From Bryobacterales bacterium (GTDB lineage: Bacteria > Acidobacteriota > Terriglobia > Bryobacterales > Bryobacteraceae), in assembly GCA_003142355.1 (NCBI GenBank), contig PLMF01000201.1, forward strand, positions 26,225-41,596: a stretch of DNA of 15,372 nucleotides. The letters are read 5' to 3'. Every line of letters begins with the position of its first letter. The stretch's first letter is position 1. Below the pieces are notes generated by a model. The model saw only the letters and a list, made by a program, of their open reading frames with translations, searched no databases and was not told the origin of the DNA. Below, in pieces: positions 7,006-13,205 of this stretch. Made by a program: the position numbers and the translations under genes.

Positions 7006-8154
7006 ATGCTGACCCTTCACTTGGCGGCGGAAGGTGGCTATTACGGCGTGCTGCGGCCGTGGGTGGAAGCCGATGCCGATGAGCGCGAGCGTGCCCGGAG
7101 CGAGCGCAAGAAGCCGCTGAAGCCGACAGTGGATGCGCCGGAGTGCCTGTTCAACGGTGGTCCGGAGTTACTGCACGCGGCACTGCCGCCCGGCTTTAAG
7201 GGCGGCCCGGACCAATGGGCGGTAGTGTGGCTGCCCAGCGATGATCAGGGTCCAATCCCATCGAGCGAACGGATCGGCGCCCGCTCCGGCAGGAAGGCGC
7301 TTCGCTTGGCGCCGTGGGCGATCAGCACATTGTCGTTGGAGCCGCGCGAACTGTCCACGCTGATAGCTGGCTACGCACGGTTGAAGCCGGTCTGGCCGGA
7401 AGGGTGGCTCGGCGAAGACTTCGCATTCTGGCGAGCCGTGTGGGAAGTTGCGGGGGCGATGGTGGTACGGCAGCAATATCTGCCTGGGCTGCGGAGGATG
7501 GGGGAGGATTCCAGTCATTGGTCGCCCACGTGGGAGCCGATGTACGATGCCGAAGACCTGCGGAGACATGAGGAACTGGCCGCAGCGATGCCGGTGGTGG
7601 CGCGGGCGGTGAGGTGGAAGGCGGAGCAGATGCCACCCAATCAGCCAAAGCTGCTGGTGAGCGACATGGTGTCGCGCCTCGTGGAATGCCTGGTATGGTT
7701 GGCGCACCTGACCCATAATGTGTCGCGACGCCACGCGCCACGCCGGAGCAGGTGGACGTGGAGATCGAAATCCGTGGACGAGCGGTGGGTCGAGACGCTG
7801 TTAACTCCTGACCTGGAGCTGAAGGGCAACCCAGGCGACTTGATGGCACTCGAGGTCGAGGTTGACAAGTGGCACGACATCGGCTTCACCATGCCACCGA
7901 GCGAAATCGAAGAGGAGTACCCGCCCCCAGCCATCACCTTGCCGCAAAAGGACGCGGACTTCTGGGCGGGGCACAAGTTGCCGCGAGGGTTCTCGGGGCC
8001 GCTGGAGGCTCCGGGCATTCCGGGGATGGTCTTCGAGAGGGTGGGCCAGGTGCCGCGCTGGCGGGGTGAGCGTCCCTTGCGCGAGTCGCTGCTGCCGGTG
8101 TATGAAGCTGCCAGCCGCTATGCGTTGGAGCACGTCTTCGGCCGGAAGCCGTAA
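7006..8154 (+). CDS. Helicase-N-terminus-like protein without a motor (copy 2)
   Basis: This 382-residue paralog of the protein at 3749-4891 can be aligned along its whole length with almost no gaps; by eye roughly 70% of residues agree. The shared landmarks are MLTLHLAAEGG, KPLKPTVDAPECLFNGGPE, RLAPWAISTLSLEPRE, PEGWLGEDFAFWRAVWEVAG, MPVVARAV, an Arg/Trp patch (RRSRWTWRS, about 245-253), DERWVETLLTPDLELKG and ASRYALEHVFGRKP. No helicase motif is present. Homology between the copies begins right at the ATG; the upstream DNA is unrelated and belongs to or borders the transposase element. A truncated FmdB-type gene follows 18 bases after its stop. The function is unknown, and the link to HelZ/SNF2 helicase N-termini rests on pattern memory. 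Confidence 0.7.
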   Translation: MLTLHLAAEGGYYGVLRPWVEADADERERARSERKKPLKPTVDAPECLFNGGPELLHAALPPGFKGGPDQWAVVWLPSDDQGPIPSSERIGARSGRKALRLAPWAISTLSLEPRELSTLIAGYARLKPVWPEGWLGEDFAFWRAVWEVAGAMVVRQQYLPGLRRMGEDSSHWSPTWEPMYDAEDLRRHEELAAAMPVVARAVRWKAEQMPPNQPKLLVSDMVSRLVECLVWLAHLTHNVSRRHAPRRSRWTWRSKSVDERWVETLLTPDLELKGNPGDLMALEVEVDKWHDIGFTMPPSEIEEEYPPPAITLPQKDADFWAGHKLPRGFSGPLEAPGIPGMVFERVGQVPRWRGERPLRESLLPVYEAASRYALEHVFGRKP

Positions 8155-8172
8155 GGCACTGCGGATCACGCC

Positions 8173-8286
8173 ATGCCGATCTACGAGTATCGCTGCCAAG
8201 ACTGTCGGCGCGCAGTCAGCGTCTGGGTGCGGCGAATGCCGCCGAAGACAGCGTGTTCGCCAGAGCCCGTCTGCCACGCCGAGTAG
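8173..8286 (+). pseudogene. Truncated FmdB-type zinc-ribbon gene (second copy)
   Basis: The first residues MPIYEYRCQDCRRAVSVWVR match the intact FmdB-like protein at 4899-5267. The first CxxC pair (8-11) is kept, but homology stops near codon 25 and the frame ends with TAG after 37 residues. The second CxxC pair and the whole acidic tail are missing, so a proper zinc ribbon cannot form. The truncation point lies about 60-100 bases before a repeat that also marks the end of the VanZ-like gene, which suggests a rearrangement. Confidence 0.7.
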
Positions 8287-8347
8287 CCCGGCCCCGCTGA
8301 AAAGCTCGCACCTCAATGCCGCCGGGCGCTATGCGGACTCCGCTCCA

Positions 8348-8459
8348 CCGATCCGTACACTGATCGCCATCCCCTGAGCCGCGCGTAATTCGCTCCTGCG
8401 CGGCCTCGCCTCACCGACAATCTGAAACCCATGTTGTGACCTACCGGGCCGGAGGTGTT
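8348..8459 (+). repeat. Direct repeat, left copy, with conserved hairpin
   Basis: About 111 bases are repeated at 9594-9704 with roughly 90% identity. At its start the left copy carries codons equivalent to the last residues of the VanZ-like protein (PIRTLIAIP, stop). Inside is a seven-base inverted repeat GCCGCGC / GCGCGGC (8378-8384 and 8398-8404) with a 13-base loop, kept in both copies. No T-run follows. The stretch 8287-8605 has no complete gene; apart from this repeat and the hairpin at 8524-8547 I see nothing in it. Confidence 0.85.
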
Positions 8460-8523
8460 CGTGAGTTCGTGAATAGCCGAGACGGATCCCCACCTCGTGT
8501 GGCAGAAATACTCGTCTAGATAG

Positions 8524-8547
8524 AAGTGATTGAACCATCAATCATTT
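8524..8547 (+). promoter_or_regulatory. Inverted repeat upstream of the toxin-antitoxin genes
   Basis: TGATTGA ACCA TCAATCA is a perfect seven-base inverted repeat. It extends to ten pairs if one G-T pair is allowed. It lies about 60 bases before the antitoxin start in an AT-richer stretch, a fair place for an operator bound by the antitoxin. That role is inference. Confidence 0.4.
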
Positions 8548-8605
8548 GCGGGCTTACCGCTGAGCGTGTGCCGCGCGCCTGGCGGTTTGTGGGAAACTAA
8601 AGGCG

Positions 8606-8788
8606 ATGGGAAACACCACTCCAGTTGAGATTCGCAAGCGACAAGGCGTTTGGCAACCGCAGCTACGAATTCCGAGAAGCTGGAAAGCAGCCGCCGGCAT
8701 TCTGACCAGAAAGCGTGTGGATCCGCTGGAGTACCAGAAGCAGGTTCGCAAGCAGTGGGAGCGATCCAGCGGCATCACCTCCTCCTGA
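8606..8788 (+). CDS. Probable antitoxin of a VapBC-like pair
   Basis: A 60-residue basic protein (MGNTTPVEIRKRQGVWQPQL...) starting with ATG after AAAGGCG. It ends three bases before the toxin start, the tight layout usual for type II toxin-antitoxin pairs. The second half (DPLEYQKQVRKQWERSS) is a charged helix of the sort that wraps around PIN toxins. No clear DNA-binding fold can be named. The assignment rests mainly on size and on its position in front of the PIN gene. Confidence 0.6.
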   Translation: MGNTTPVEIRKRQGVWQPQLRIPRSWKAAAGILTRKRVDPLEYQKQVRKQWERSSGITSS

Positions 8789-8791
8789 CGA

Positions 8792-9157
8792 ATGGTTCTG
8801 GACACCAACATCCTGGTCGCGTATCTGAAGGGTGAGCCCGAAGTTGTGGCGGCGCTTGAGCAATGGCGGCAAGAAGGGCGCGGACTCGTGGTGTCGAGCA
8901 TCTCGTTCGCCGAAGTCCTCGCCCTGCCGGAACTCACAGCAAGCGAGATACAGGTGGTGACCCGGTTTCTGCGTAGCTTCCTCTGCATCTCGTTTGACGA
9001 GCGGCTGGCGGAAAAGGCTGCCCGGTTAGCGCGGCTCTACCGGCTCAAGATCCCGGACGCGGCTATCGCCGCGACAGCGGTGGATTGTTCCATGCCGCTG
9101 GTGAGTCGTGATCGGGGGTTCCGCAAGGTCAAAGAGGTCACCCTGGTCGAGGTGTAG
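8792..9157 (+). CDS. vapC: VapC-like PIN-domain toxin (ribonuclease)
   Basis: A 121-residue PIN-domain protein. The acidic metal-binding residues are all present: D4 in MVLDTNILVAYL, E41 in SFAEVLAL, D89 in KIPDAAIAATA and D107 in LVSRDRGF. PIN toxins of the VapC type are magnesium-dependent RNases that cut tRNA or rRNA and are held in check by the upstream antitoxin. The length is usual for the family and there is no sign of damage. The pair with the 60-residue gene before it is very probably one operon. Confidence 0.88.
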   Translation: MVLDTNILVAYLKGEPEVVAALEQWRQEGRGLVVSSISFAEVLALPELTASEIQVVTRFLRSFLCISFDERLAEKAARLARLYRLKIPDAAIAATAVDCSMPLVSRDRGFRKVKEVTLVEV

Positions 9158-9200
9158 ATACACCCGTGCGGTCAAAATATTGAAGCGCCTCAGTGACCCG

Positions 9201-9623
9201 ATGAAAACTCTTATGCAGCACGCCGACGCGGCCGTGGCCGGAGGGAATGCCTCTGGACGGACGTGGCGCATTCTGATCCTGTCCTTCTGGGGTGTGCTCA
9301 TCTGCTGCGTCGTCATCGGCTCCCTGTTGCCCGCCGCGTCGCCCGTGATGGTCGCCATTGGCCGCCTCCAGATCTGGGACAAAATGCAGCACTTCGGTGC
9401 TTACCTGGCCCTGTCGTTTCTCCCTGTAATCGGGTTCCGGGACCGGCACAGAGGAATGGCAGCGGCCCTCTCGATGTTCGCCCTCGGGGCCCTCCTCGAA
9501 GCGGGCCAGCACTTTTCGCCTGGCCGCGCAGTGGAACTCGGGGACGTCGTCGCAAATGGCGCCGGCGTCAGTTGCGGCACTCTGTTGGGCCTGCCGATCC
9601 GCACACTGATCGCCATTCTCTGA
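9201..9623 (+). CDS. VanZ-like small membrane protein
   Basis: A 140-residue protein from the ATG at 9201; a TTG at 9180 is an alternative, and the frame is open further upstream but overlaps the toxin gene. Hydrophobic segments lie at about 24-43, 67-79 and 86-99, with another near the end. Family motifs are DKMQHFGAYLALSFL (60-74) and LEAGQHFSPGRAVELGD followed by VVANGAG (99-122), which match the VanZ fold (named after a teicoplanin-resistance gene, role in most species unknown). The last nine codons lie inside the ~111-base repeat also found at 8348. The natural C-terminus may therefore have been supplied by that repeat. It follows the toxin gene by 43 bases. Confidence 0.8.
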   Translation: MKTLMQHADAAVAGGNASGRTWRILILSFWGVLICCVVIGSLLPAASPVMVAIGRLQIWDKMQHFGAYLALSFLPVIGFRDRHRGMAAALSMFALGALLEAGQHFSPGRAVELGDVVANGAGVSCGTLLGLPIRTLIAIL

Positions 9624-9704
9624 GCCGCGCGTAATTCCCTCCTGCGCGGCCTCGCCTCACCCACAATCTGAACCCATGTTGTGACCCACTGGGCCGAAGG
9701 TGTT
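9594..9704 (+). repeat. Direct repeat, right copy, with conserved hairpin
   Basis: This is the partner of 8348-8459. It covers the last codons of the VanZ-like gene and the intergenic space up to the recombinase stop. The inverted repeat GCCGCGC / GCGCGGC is at 9624-9630 and 9644-9650. The hairpin lies between two convergent genes and could slow transcription, but it has no T-run. Confidence 0.85.
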
Positions 9705-9709
9705 TCTGC

Positions 9710-10684
9710 TCACCCCACCTTCACCGGGATGAACAGCGCCGGGTTCTTCTTGGCCATGTCCACCACGTGCGCGTACTTGGACGTCATGCGCGGGTCGGCG
9801 TGGCCCAGGAATTCCTGTACCGCGCGCAAGTCGCCCGTGTGCAGATAGCCGAGGGTGGCGGCGGTGTGCCTCAAAGCATGGTTCGAAACGCCCGGCCGCT
9901 TCAGGCCAGTCAGCCGAAGGTGCTTGTCAGTGTGCACGCGGATGCAGCGGCGGCTCAGCCGGGCGTCCCCGGAATGAAAACCGATCGTGGTGAACAATGG
10001 CGTGCCGGACTTGTCGGGCGACGCCTGCCCGCAGAGCGCCACGTACTCCTTCATCCTCTTGGCGGTGTCCGGCCGCAGGTACGCGATCCGGTCGCGGGTC
10101 TTGCCGCGGACCAGCAAGGTTAGGTTCTCGCCCTTCTGCAGCAGATCCTCGAGGTTGGCTCGGTGGACTTCGACCGTCCGCAAGCCCTGCAACGCCATCA
10201 TACTCAGCATGAGCAGATTGCGCAGACGCCGGATCTTCTCAGGGCCTGTGACCTGATCTGGATCGGGAATCGCCGCAAACAACTTGGCCAGTTCCTCGTC
10301 GCACAGGTAATTGAAGTCCTCGGTGGCCTGGCGCACGCGCGGGGATTTCACGCCGGCGGCGGGATTGTCGGGGCGCAGGCCGGCATTGCGCGCGGCCTCG
10401 TAAAAGCGCCTCACGATGGACAACTTCCAGCGGATGGTGATGGGGTTGTACTTGGCCTCGATCAGCGCCGAACGATAGCGCTTGATATGCATTACCGTGG
10501 CGGTCGCCGCGTCGAGACCCTGTTCGATACACCAGGCCACCCAAATCGCGACCTCGTTGCGGTAGTTGCGGATGGTGTCCTCGGAGGCATCGCCACTGGC
10601 CACGTCGACGCGCAGGAAGTCGGCGAAAGCGGCATCCAGATCGGAGGCTGGCAGCGGAGGCCGGTAAGTCACGAGAGAAGTCAT
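9710..10684 (-). CDS. Tyrosine recombinase (XerC/D-like integrase)
   Basis: A 324-residue protein with an N-terminal SAM-like core-binding domain (about 15-105, ...TIRNYRNEVAIWVAWCIEQG) and a C-terminal catalytic domain. All catalytic residues are seen: R169 in LQGLRTVEV, K195 in RGKTRD, H269-x-x-R272 in NHALRHTAAT, H295 in FLGHADPR and the nucleophile Y304 in TSKYAHV. The enzyme family cuts and rejoins DNA in site-specific recombination, in chromosome dimer resolution, integron-like cassettes or mobile islands. The ATG follows a GAGG about nine bases upstream. It looks intact, in contrast to the damaged recombinase at 13271-13884, to which it is not closely similar. It is convergent with the VanZ-like gene. 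Confidence 0.92.
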   Translation of the reverse strand: MTSLVTYRPPLPASDLDAAFADFLRVDVASGDASEDTIRNYRNEVAIWVAWCIEQGLDAATATVMHIKRYRSALIEAKYNPITIRWKLSIVRRFYEAARNAGLRPDNPAAGVKSPRVRQATEDFNYLCDEELAKLFAAIPDPDQVTGPEKIRRLRNLLMLSMMALQGLRTVEVHRANLEDLLQKGENLTLLVRGKTRDRIAYLRPDTAKRMKEYVALCGQASPDKSGTPLFTTIGFHSGDARLSRRCIRVHTDKHLRLTGLKRPGVSNHALRHTAATLGYLHTGDLRAVQEFLGHADPRMTSKYAHVVDMAKKNPALFIPVKVG

Positions 10685-10831
10685 TGTGGGAACCTCATTG
10701 GGGGAACTTGTGTCATGTCGAACCCATGAACCCTCTTCGGGGCGGCACTATCAAGGGCGCCGCGCGGCCTCCGCGATACTTCATCCAGACGATTCCTACG
10801 ATTTGTCTCCATGCTTTCCTCCCTTTGAAGT

Positions 10832-10858
10832 AAAAAGGGCGGCCAGTTGCGCCGCCCT
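10832..10858 (-). terminator. Intrinsic terminator of the minus-strand operon
   Basis: On the minus strand AGGGCGGC and GCCGCCCT form a perfect eight-base stem around a seven-base loop, followed by TTTT. It lies 20 bases after the stop of the 23-residue gene and before the recombinase gene, so it separates the two transcripts. Confidence 0.85.
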
Positions 10859-10878
10859 CGATTTCGGTTGCGACCGAT

Positions 10879-10950
10879 TCACGCGGTCTTCGCGACAGGG
10901 GCCGGTCTCAGCAGGCCGGCGCCGACTTGGCGCAGTAAATCCGATATCAT
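10879..10950 (-). CDS. Very small protein (23 residues) with a strong ribosome site
   Basis: An ATG at 10950 is preceded by GGGAGGT at six bases' distance, the best ribosome site in the window. It opens MISDLLRQVGAGLLRPAPVA and stops with TGA after 23 codons. It begins 23 bases after the secreted-protein gene and is followed by the intrinsic terminator, so it is the last gene of the operon. The peptide is basic with an amphipathic first half. I do not recognise it. The signal context argues that it is translated; the function is unknown. Confidence 0.55.
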   Translation of the reverse strand: MISDLLRQVGAGLLRPAPVAKTA

Positions 10951-10973
10951 CGTCAGACCTCCCGCGCTGCGCC

Positions 10974-11507
10974 CTATTTGAAGTCCGCCCCAATCGCGAA
11001 TCCAAACGTGGGGGACACGCCGTATCCATTGATCTGCTGGATATCCACCGTGCCGCTCACGTAGGAATTGGGGATCGTGCTGAACAGCTTCAGGAACGGA
11101 AACTTGGTGGCTGCTCCCGCGAGGAGCACCTTAATGCCCCCGCCGCCGGCAAACACGGCCGTAGCGGATCCGTCGCCGGTGGCCACCCCGGTTTTGGCGG
11201 TGGCAAACAGGGCAACCGTACCGTGGGGGCTACTGTAGAAGAACCGCTTCACGCCGGTCGTAACGGTAGCGAGTTTGCTGGTCATGTTCAGCGTGGTTTC
11301 GTTGTAGGTGTTCTCGGCGATCTTGGTGTCGAAGAACGCGCCGCCCTTGATCTGCGGGTTGTCGTAGTGATTGAACCCCAAGAAAGCGCCGGAAGAGTAC
11401 TGCGGGCCGGGGGCCGGGTTGGTCGAAGACGTGTCTGCCTGCGCAAATGCGGAAGCCGCCAGGAGCGTAAGCAGGGCGATAGTTACAGCGATTCGAGTGT
11501 GCGTCAT
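10974..11507 (-). CDS. Secreted or outer-membrane protein of unknown function
   Basis: I chose the ATG at 11507 (177 residues) because GAAAGGAC lies just ahead of it and a clean signal peptide follows (MTHTRIAVTIALLTLLAASA, cleavage after AFA). The open frame extends upstream to 11597, but that part is not protein-like. The mature part is rich in Gly, Thr, Ser and aromatic residues in alternating pattern (GAFLGFNHYDNPQIKGGAFF, GVSPTFGFAIGADF at the end). This suits a small beta-barrel or beta-sandwich at the outer membrane. No family is recognised. It is co-transcribed with the helical protein upstream (47-base gap) and the 23-residue gene downstream. Confidence 0.75.
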   Translation of the reverse strand: MTHTRIAVTIALLTLLAASAFAQADTSSTNPAPGPQYSSGAFLGFNHYDNPQIKGGAFFDTKIAENTYNETTLNMTSKLATVTTGVKRFFYSSPHGTVALFATAKTGVATGDGSATAVFAGGGGIKVLLAGAATKFPFLKLFSTIPNSYVSGTVDIQQINGYGVSPTFGFAIGADFK

Positions 11508-11554
11508 TTTTTGTCCTTTCTGAGTTGGCGCCCGGGTATCCGGGCGCGATGGGA

Positions 11555-11947
11555 TTACAAAAATCTCGCGCCGACTTTGCCGGCCGTCTCCAGCCACGCC
11601 TTCATGCGCTGCCAGAACGTTTTGGGCTTTACAAAGTCCGACGTAGCGGTGTGGACGTCGGCGGCAATGGCATCGGTGCTCTTGCCGATGCCAACTGCTG
11701 ATTCAGCAAGCTTGGGTGCGGCTTTTCCGACGGCTTCGGAAGTCTCAGCCACACCGCGCGCGGCGACCGTGGCGGAACCGACGAGAGCCTTCACGTCCCA
11801 GTACATGTCGTCCCAGGAATCCTTCGCGTCCGATTCAAGTGCCACAGCGCCATCGACCGCGGGCTTTACGTCGTTTCGCAACGCCTCGACCGTGCGGAGC
11901 GCGATGTCCGCGCGCGCCAGTGTATCCCCCAGGCGCCGGTCTGCCAT
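11555..11947 (-). CDS. Helical, coiled-coil-like protein; may have lost its membrane anchor by a frameshift
   Basis: Starting at the ATG at 11947 the protein has 130 residues, nearly all helical: DTLARADIALRTVEALRNDV, DDMYWDVKALVGSATVAARG, AAPKLAESAVGIGKSTDAIA and TFWQRMKAWLETAGKVGARF. The repeated Ala/Thr/Asp pattern suggests a rod or coiled coil. The open frame extends to 12154, but that upstream part reads as noise, whereas another frame there (11965-12081) encodes a membrane helix. A membrane-anchored rod with a frameshift near 11970-11976 is therefore plausible. I have seen similar helical proteins near phage-like genes in Acidobacteria, but no function can be named. It is the first clear gene of the operon ending at 10832. 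Confidence 0.6.
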   Translation of the reverse strand: MADRRLGDTLARADIALRTVEALRNDVKPAVDGAVALESDAKDSWDDMYWDVKALVGSATVAARGVAETSEAVGKAAPKLAESAVGIGKSTDAIAADVHTATSDFVKPKTFWQRMKAWLETAGKVGARFL

Positions 11948-11964
11948 GCTGCGGGATTCCGTGA

Positions 11965-12081
11965 TCAGCTTTCCCCAGGATTGCGCGCGGCCTGGATCTG
12001 GCTTGGCACTGCGGCAACAACTCCCGTGATAGTGCAAACCAGCGGCACGACCGAAGCACCGACGGCAATGCGCCCCCACAC
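11965..12081 (-). pseudogene. Membrane-helix segment in another frame, probable N-terminus of the gene at 11555-11947
   Basis: In this frame the minus strand encodes GRIAVGASVVPLVCTITGVV and then AAVPSQIQAARNPGES before a TGA. The first part is a convincing membrane helix. The only start in frame is a GTG at 12081 without ribosome site. The end lies in the GGGGAAAG run where the frame of the downstream helical protein could be joined by a one-base shift. It may be a separate 38-residue membrane peptide, the front of a frameshifted gene, or chance. Confidence 0.35.
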
Positions 12082-12417
12082 CCGCGACGCCCGAGCCGGT
12101 GGTCCGTGAAGTGATCAAACGCGCCCAGGCTGGCGAACCGATGACGCGGACCAAAGTGGTCGAGGTCCTGGAGGATTACTGGGATCGTGCGCCGTCTTAT
12201 TTCGTGTCGGCATGTTCGCATTGTACGCGCCGTCCACCAGTGGGGTGCAGGGTGGGTCAGCGGCCCGGCTTAACGGTGGCGTGATTAAGGTGCCAGGGAT
12301 TGAACTGGTGTCCCCCTGCGCCAGCCTGTGCCACCAGGTGGGGTCCATGGCAGAGGCATACCGTTAGCCGGCGCGGGGCCGTTCCTGGCGCGCCCGTGGT
12401 GCGGCGCCGGCCATTCG
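12082..12417 (+). other. Stretch without a supported gene
   Basis: Several short frames cross this stretch, but none has a ribosome site, a family motif or a sensible end. On the minus strand at about 12288-12330 there is a tRNA-like T-arm string (AGTTCAATCCCTGGCACC), but its arms do not pair properly. A TACAAT box lies six bases before an ATG at about 12216 on the minus strand and could be a promoter for the operon to the left. Confidence 0.4.
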
Positions 12418-12657
12418 TTACGCCACTGCAGGCGGTGTGGTGCGAATCTCCGCGCCACGCAGCCAGGGGAATTGCCGATCCAAGGTGGCGATGGCCTCGG
12501 CTGCGGTCTTCTCTGCGGGAGCGGGCCGTTCGGAGGCGGGTGCCGCCTGCGATCTCAACAGGCGCAGGTTCCAGAAGTGGGCACGGCCACCGCGCGCGCC
12601 AGCGCGATGGCAGGCGGAGATGGTCATATTGAAGTATGGCGATTGATCGAACTGCAT
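12418..12657 (-). CDS. Hypothetical small protein
   Basis: A 79-residue frame from ATG at 12657, with AGGT three bases ahead of it. Codon third positions are mostly G or C, as in the neighbouring genes. The sequence is MQFDQSPYFNMTISACHRAG at the front and ends with a helical part (EKTAAEAIATLDRQFPWLRG). No family is recognised. Competing frames exist on the other strand, so this is only a moderate call. Confidence 0.4.
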   Translation of the reverse strand: MQFDQSPYFNMTISACHRAGARGGRAHFWNLRLLRSQAAPASERPAPAEKTAAEAIATLDRQFPWLRGAEIRTTPPAVA

Positions 12658-13131
12658 GGCACCTGAGATTCATTGATCGGGCCGGCGAAAGAGTCAAGCG
12701 GCCTTTAGGCGGCATCATTGGCTGAAGCAGTCTGTCGGGTGTCAGATCGGATTGCACGCCATTTCATTTCGGTCCATGCTACTTTCAAACTGGAAGAGTC
12801 TTCCAATTTGGAGATCGACGTCTCGACGCTCCATCTGATCGCCGCACCCAAGGAGCGATACCACGTCCGGTTTTGCGACTGGCAATGCCCATCGGCCAAG
12901 GTGCCCGCCGCGGCGGTTTTTCTCCCGCGCGCGCCCAGAAAAGTTCAAATCGAAAAATCGGCTATTCCTCCTACCGCACTGATTCAACCGTAGTTATCAA
13001 TTTTCGAAAAACTTTAGCCGGACAGCAGTGAGACCAGATAGGGTGGATAGAAATACGCAACTCATACTGTTTAAAAGGTTTAGTCGTAAACTCGTGAAAA
13101 CGCTAAGTCTTTGAAAACACGTCATCCCCAC
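12658..13131 (+). other. Stretch without a supported gene, AT-rich at its right end
   Basis: No frame here has a start with a ribosome site. The plus-strand frame from a TTG at 12718 has some protein-like text, but nothing confirms it. The stretch holds the dyad at 12786-12810. From about 12950 it becomes clearly AT-richer, including a small hairpin GTTTA/TAAAC at about 13079-13092, up to the tRNA half at 13132. It is the probable end of a mobile island. Confidence 0.4.
12786..12810 (+). promoter_or_regulatory. 25-base near-perfect dyad
   Basis: The arms are CAAACTGGAAGA and TCTTCCAATTTG around a central G; 11 of 12 positions pair. The inner 15 bases (TGGAAGAGTCTTCCA) are perfectly symmetrical. 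It is either an operator for a dimeric protein or a recombination or replication site. No clear gene is placed next to it. Confidence 0.4.
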
Positions 13132-13177
13132 ATTTGTAATCAGATGGTCGGGGGTTCAAATCCCTCCGCAAGCTCCA
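13132..13177 (+). tRNA. 3' half of tRNA-Thr (TGT), probable attachment-site remnant
   Basis: From 13132 the sequence follows a threonine tRNA from the end of the anticodon stem to the encoded CCA. The anticodon TGT is at 13135-13137 and the 3' anticodon stem is TCAGA. The T-stem is GGGGG/CCCTC (one G-T pair) around TTCAAAT. The 3' acceptor strand is CGCAAGC, then T and CCA at 13175-13177. The 5' half is absent: the matching acceptor GCTTGCG and D-arm are not found upstream. Identity starts in the anticodon loop region, where many tyrosine recombinases cross over when islands enter tRNA genes. A damaged recombinase gene lies 94 bases to the right. Confidence 0.8.
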
Positions 13178-13205
13178 ATAACTTTTTATAATTCAATCAC
13201 TTATG

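Noticed and set aside
5678..7007. ATTTTG/CAAAAT as inverted repeats of the transposase element
   Set aside because: Only six bases match cleanly and similarity fades after that, so the element borders cannot be set from this window.
10686..12029. Long plus-strand frame of 447 codons
   Set aside because: It lies opposite three minus-strand genes that have ribosome sites, a signal peptide and a terminator, and its text is low-complexity without family motifs.
12099..12284. Plus-strand frame with helical text (VVREVIKRAQAGEPMTRTKV)
   Set aside because: It has no ribosome site and only a GTG start, its end is unlike protein, and no family match comes to mind; kept only as a possible gene fragment.
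12288..12330. tRNA-like T-arm on the minus strand (AGTTCAATCCCTGGCACC)
   Set aside because: The T-stem pairs only if the loop has eight bases, and no matching acceptor or D-arm is found about 70 bases upstream.
12718..12993. Plus-strand frame of 91 codons over the 25-base dyad
   Set aside because: It starts with TTG without ribosome site; part of it is symmetrical DNA, and a rival frame exists on the other strand.
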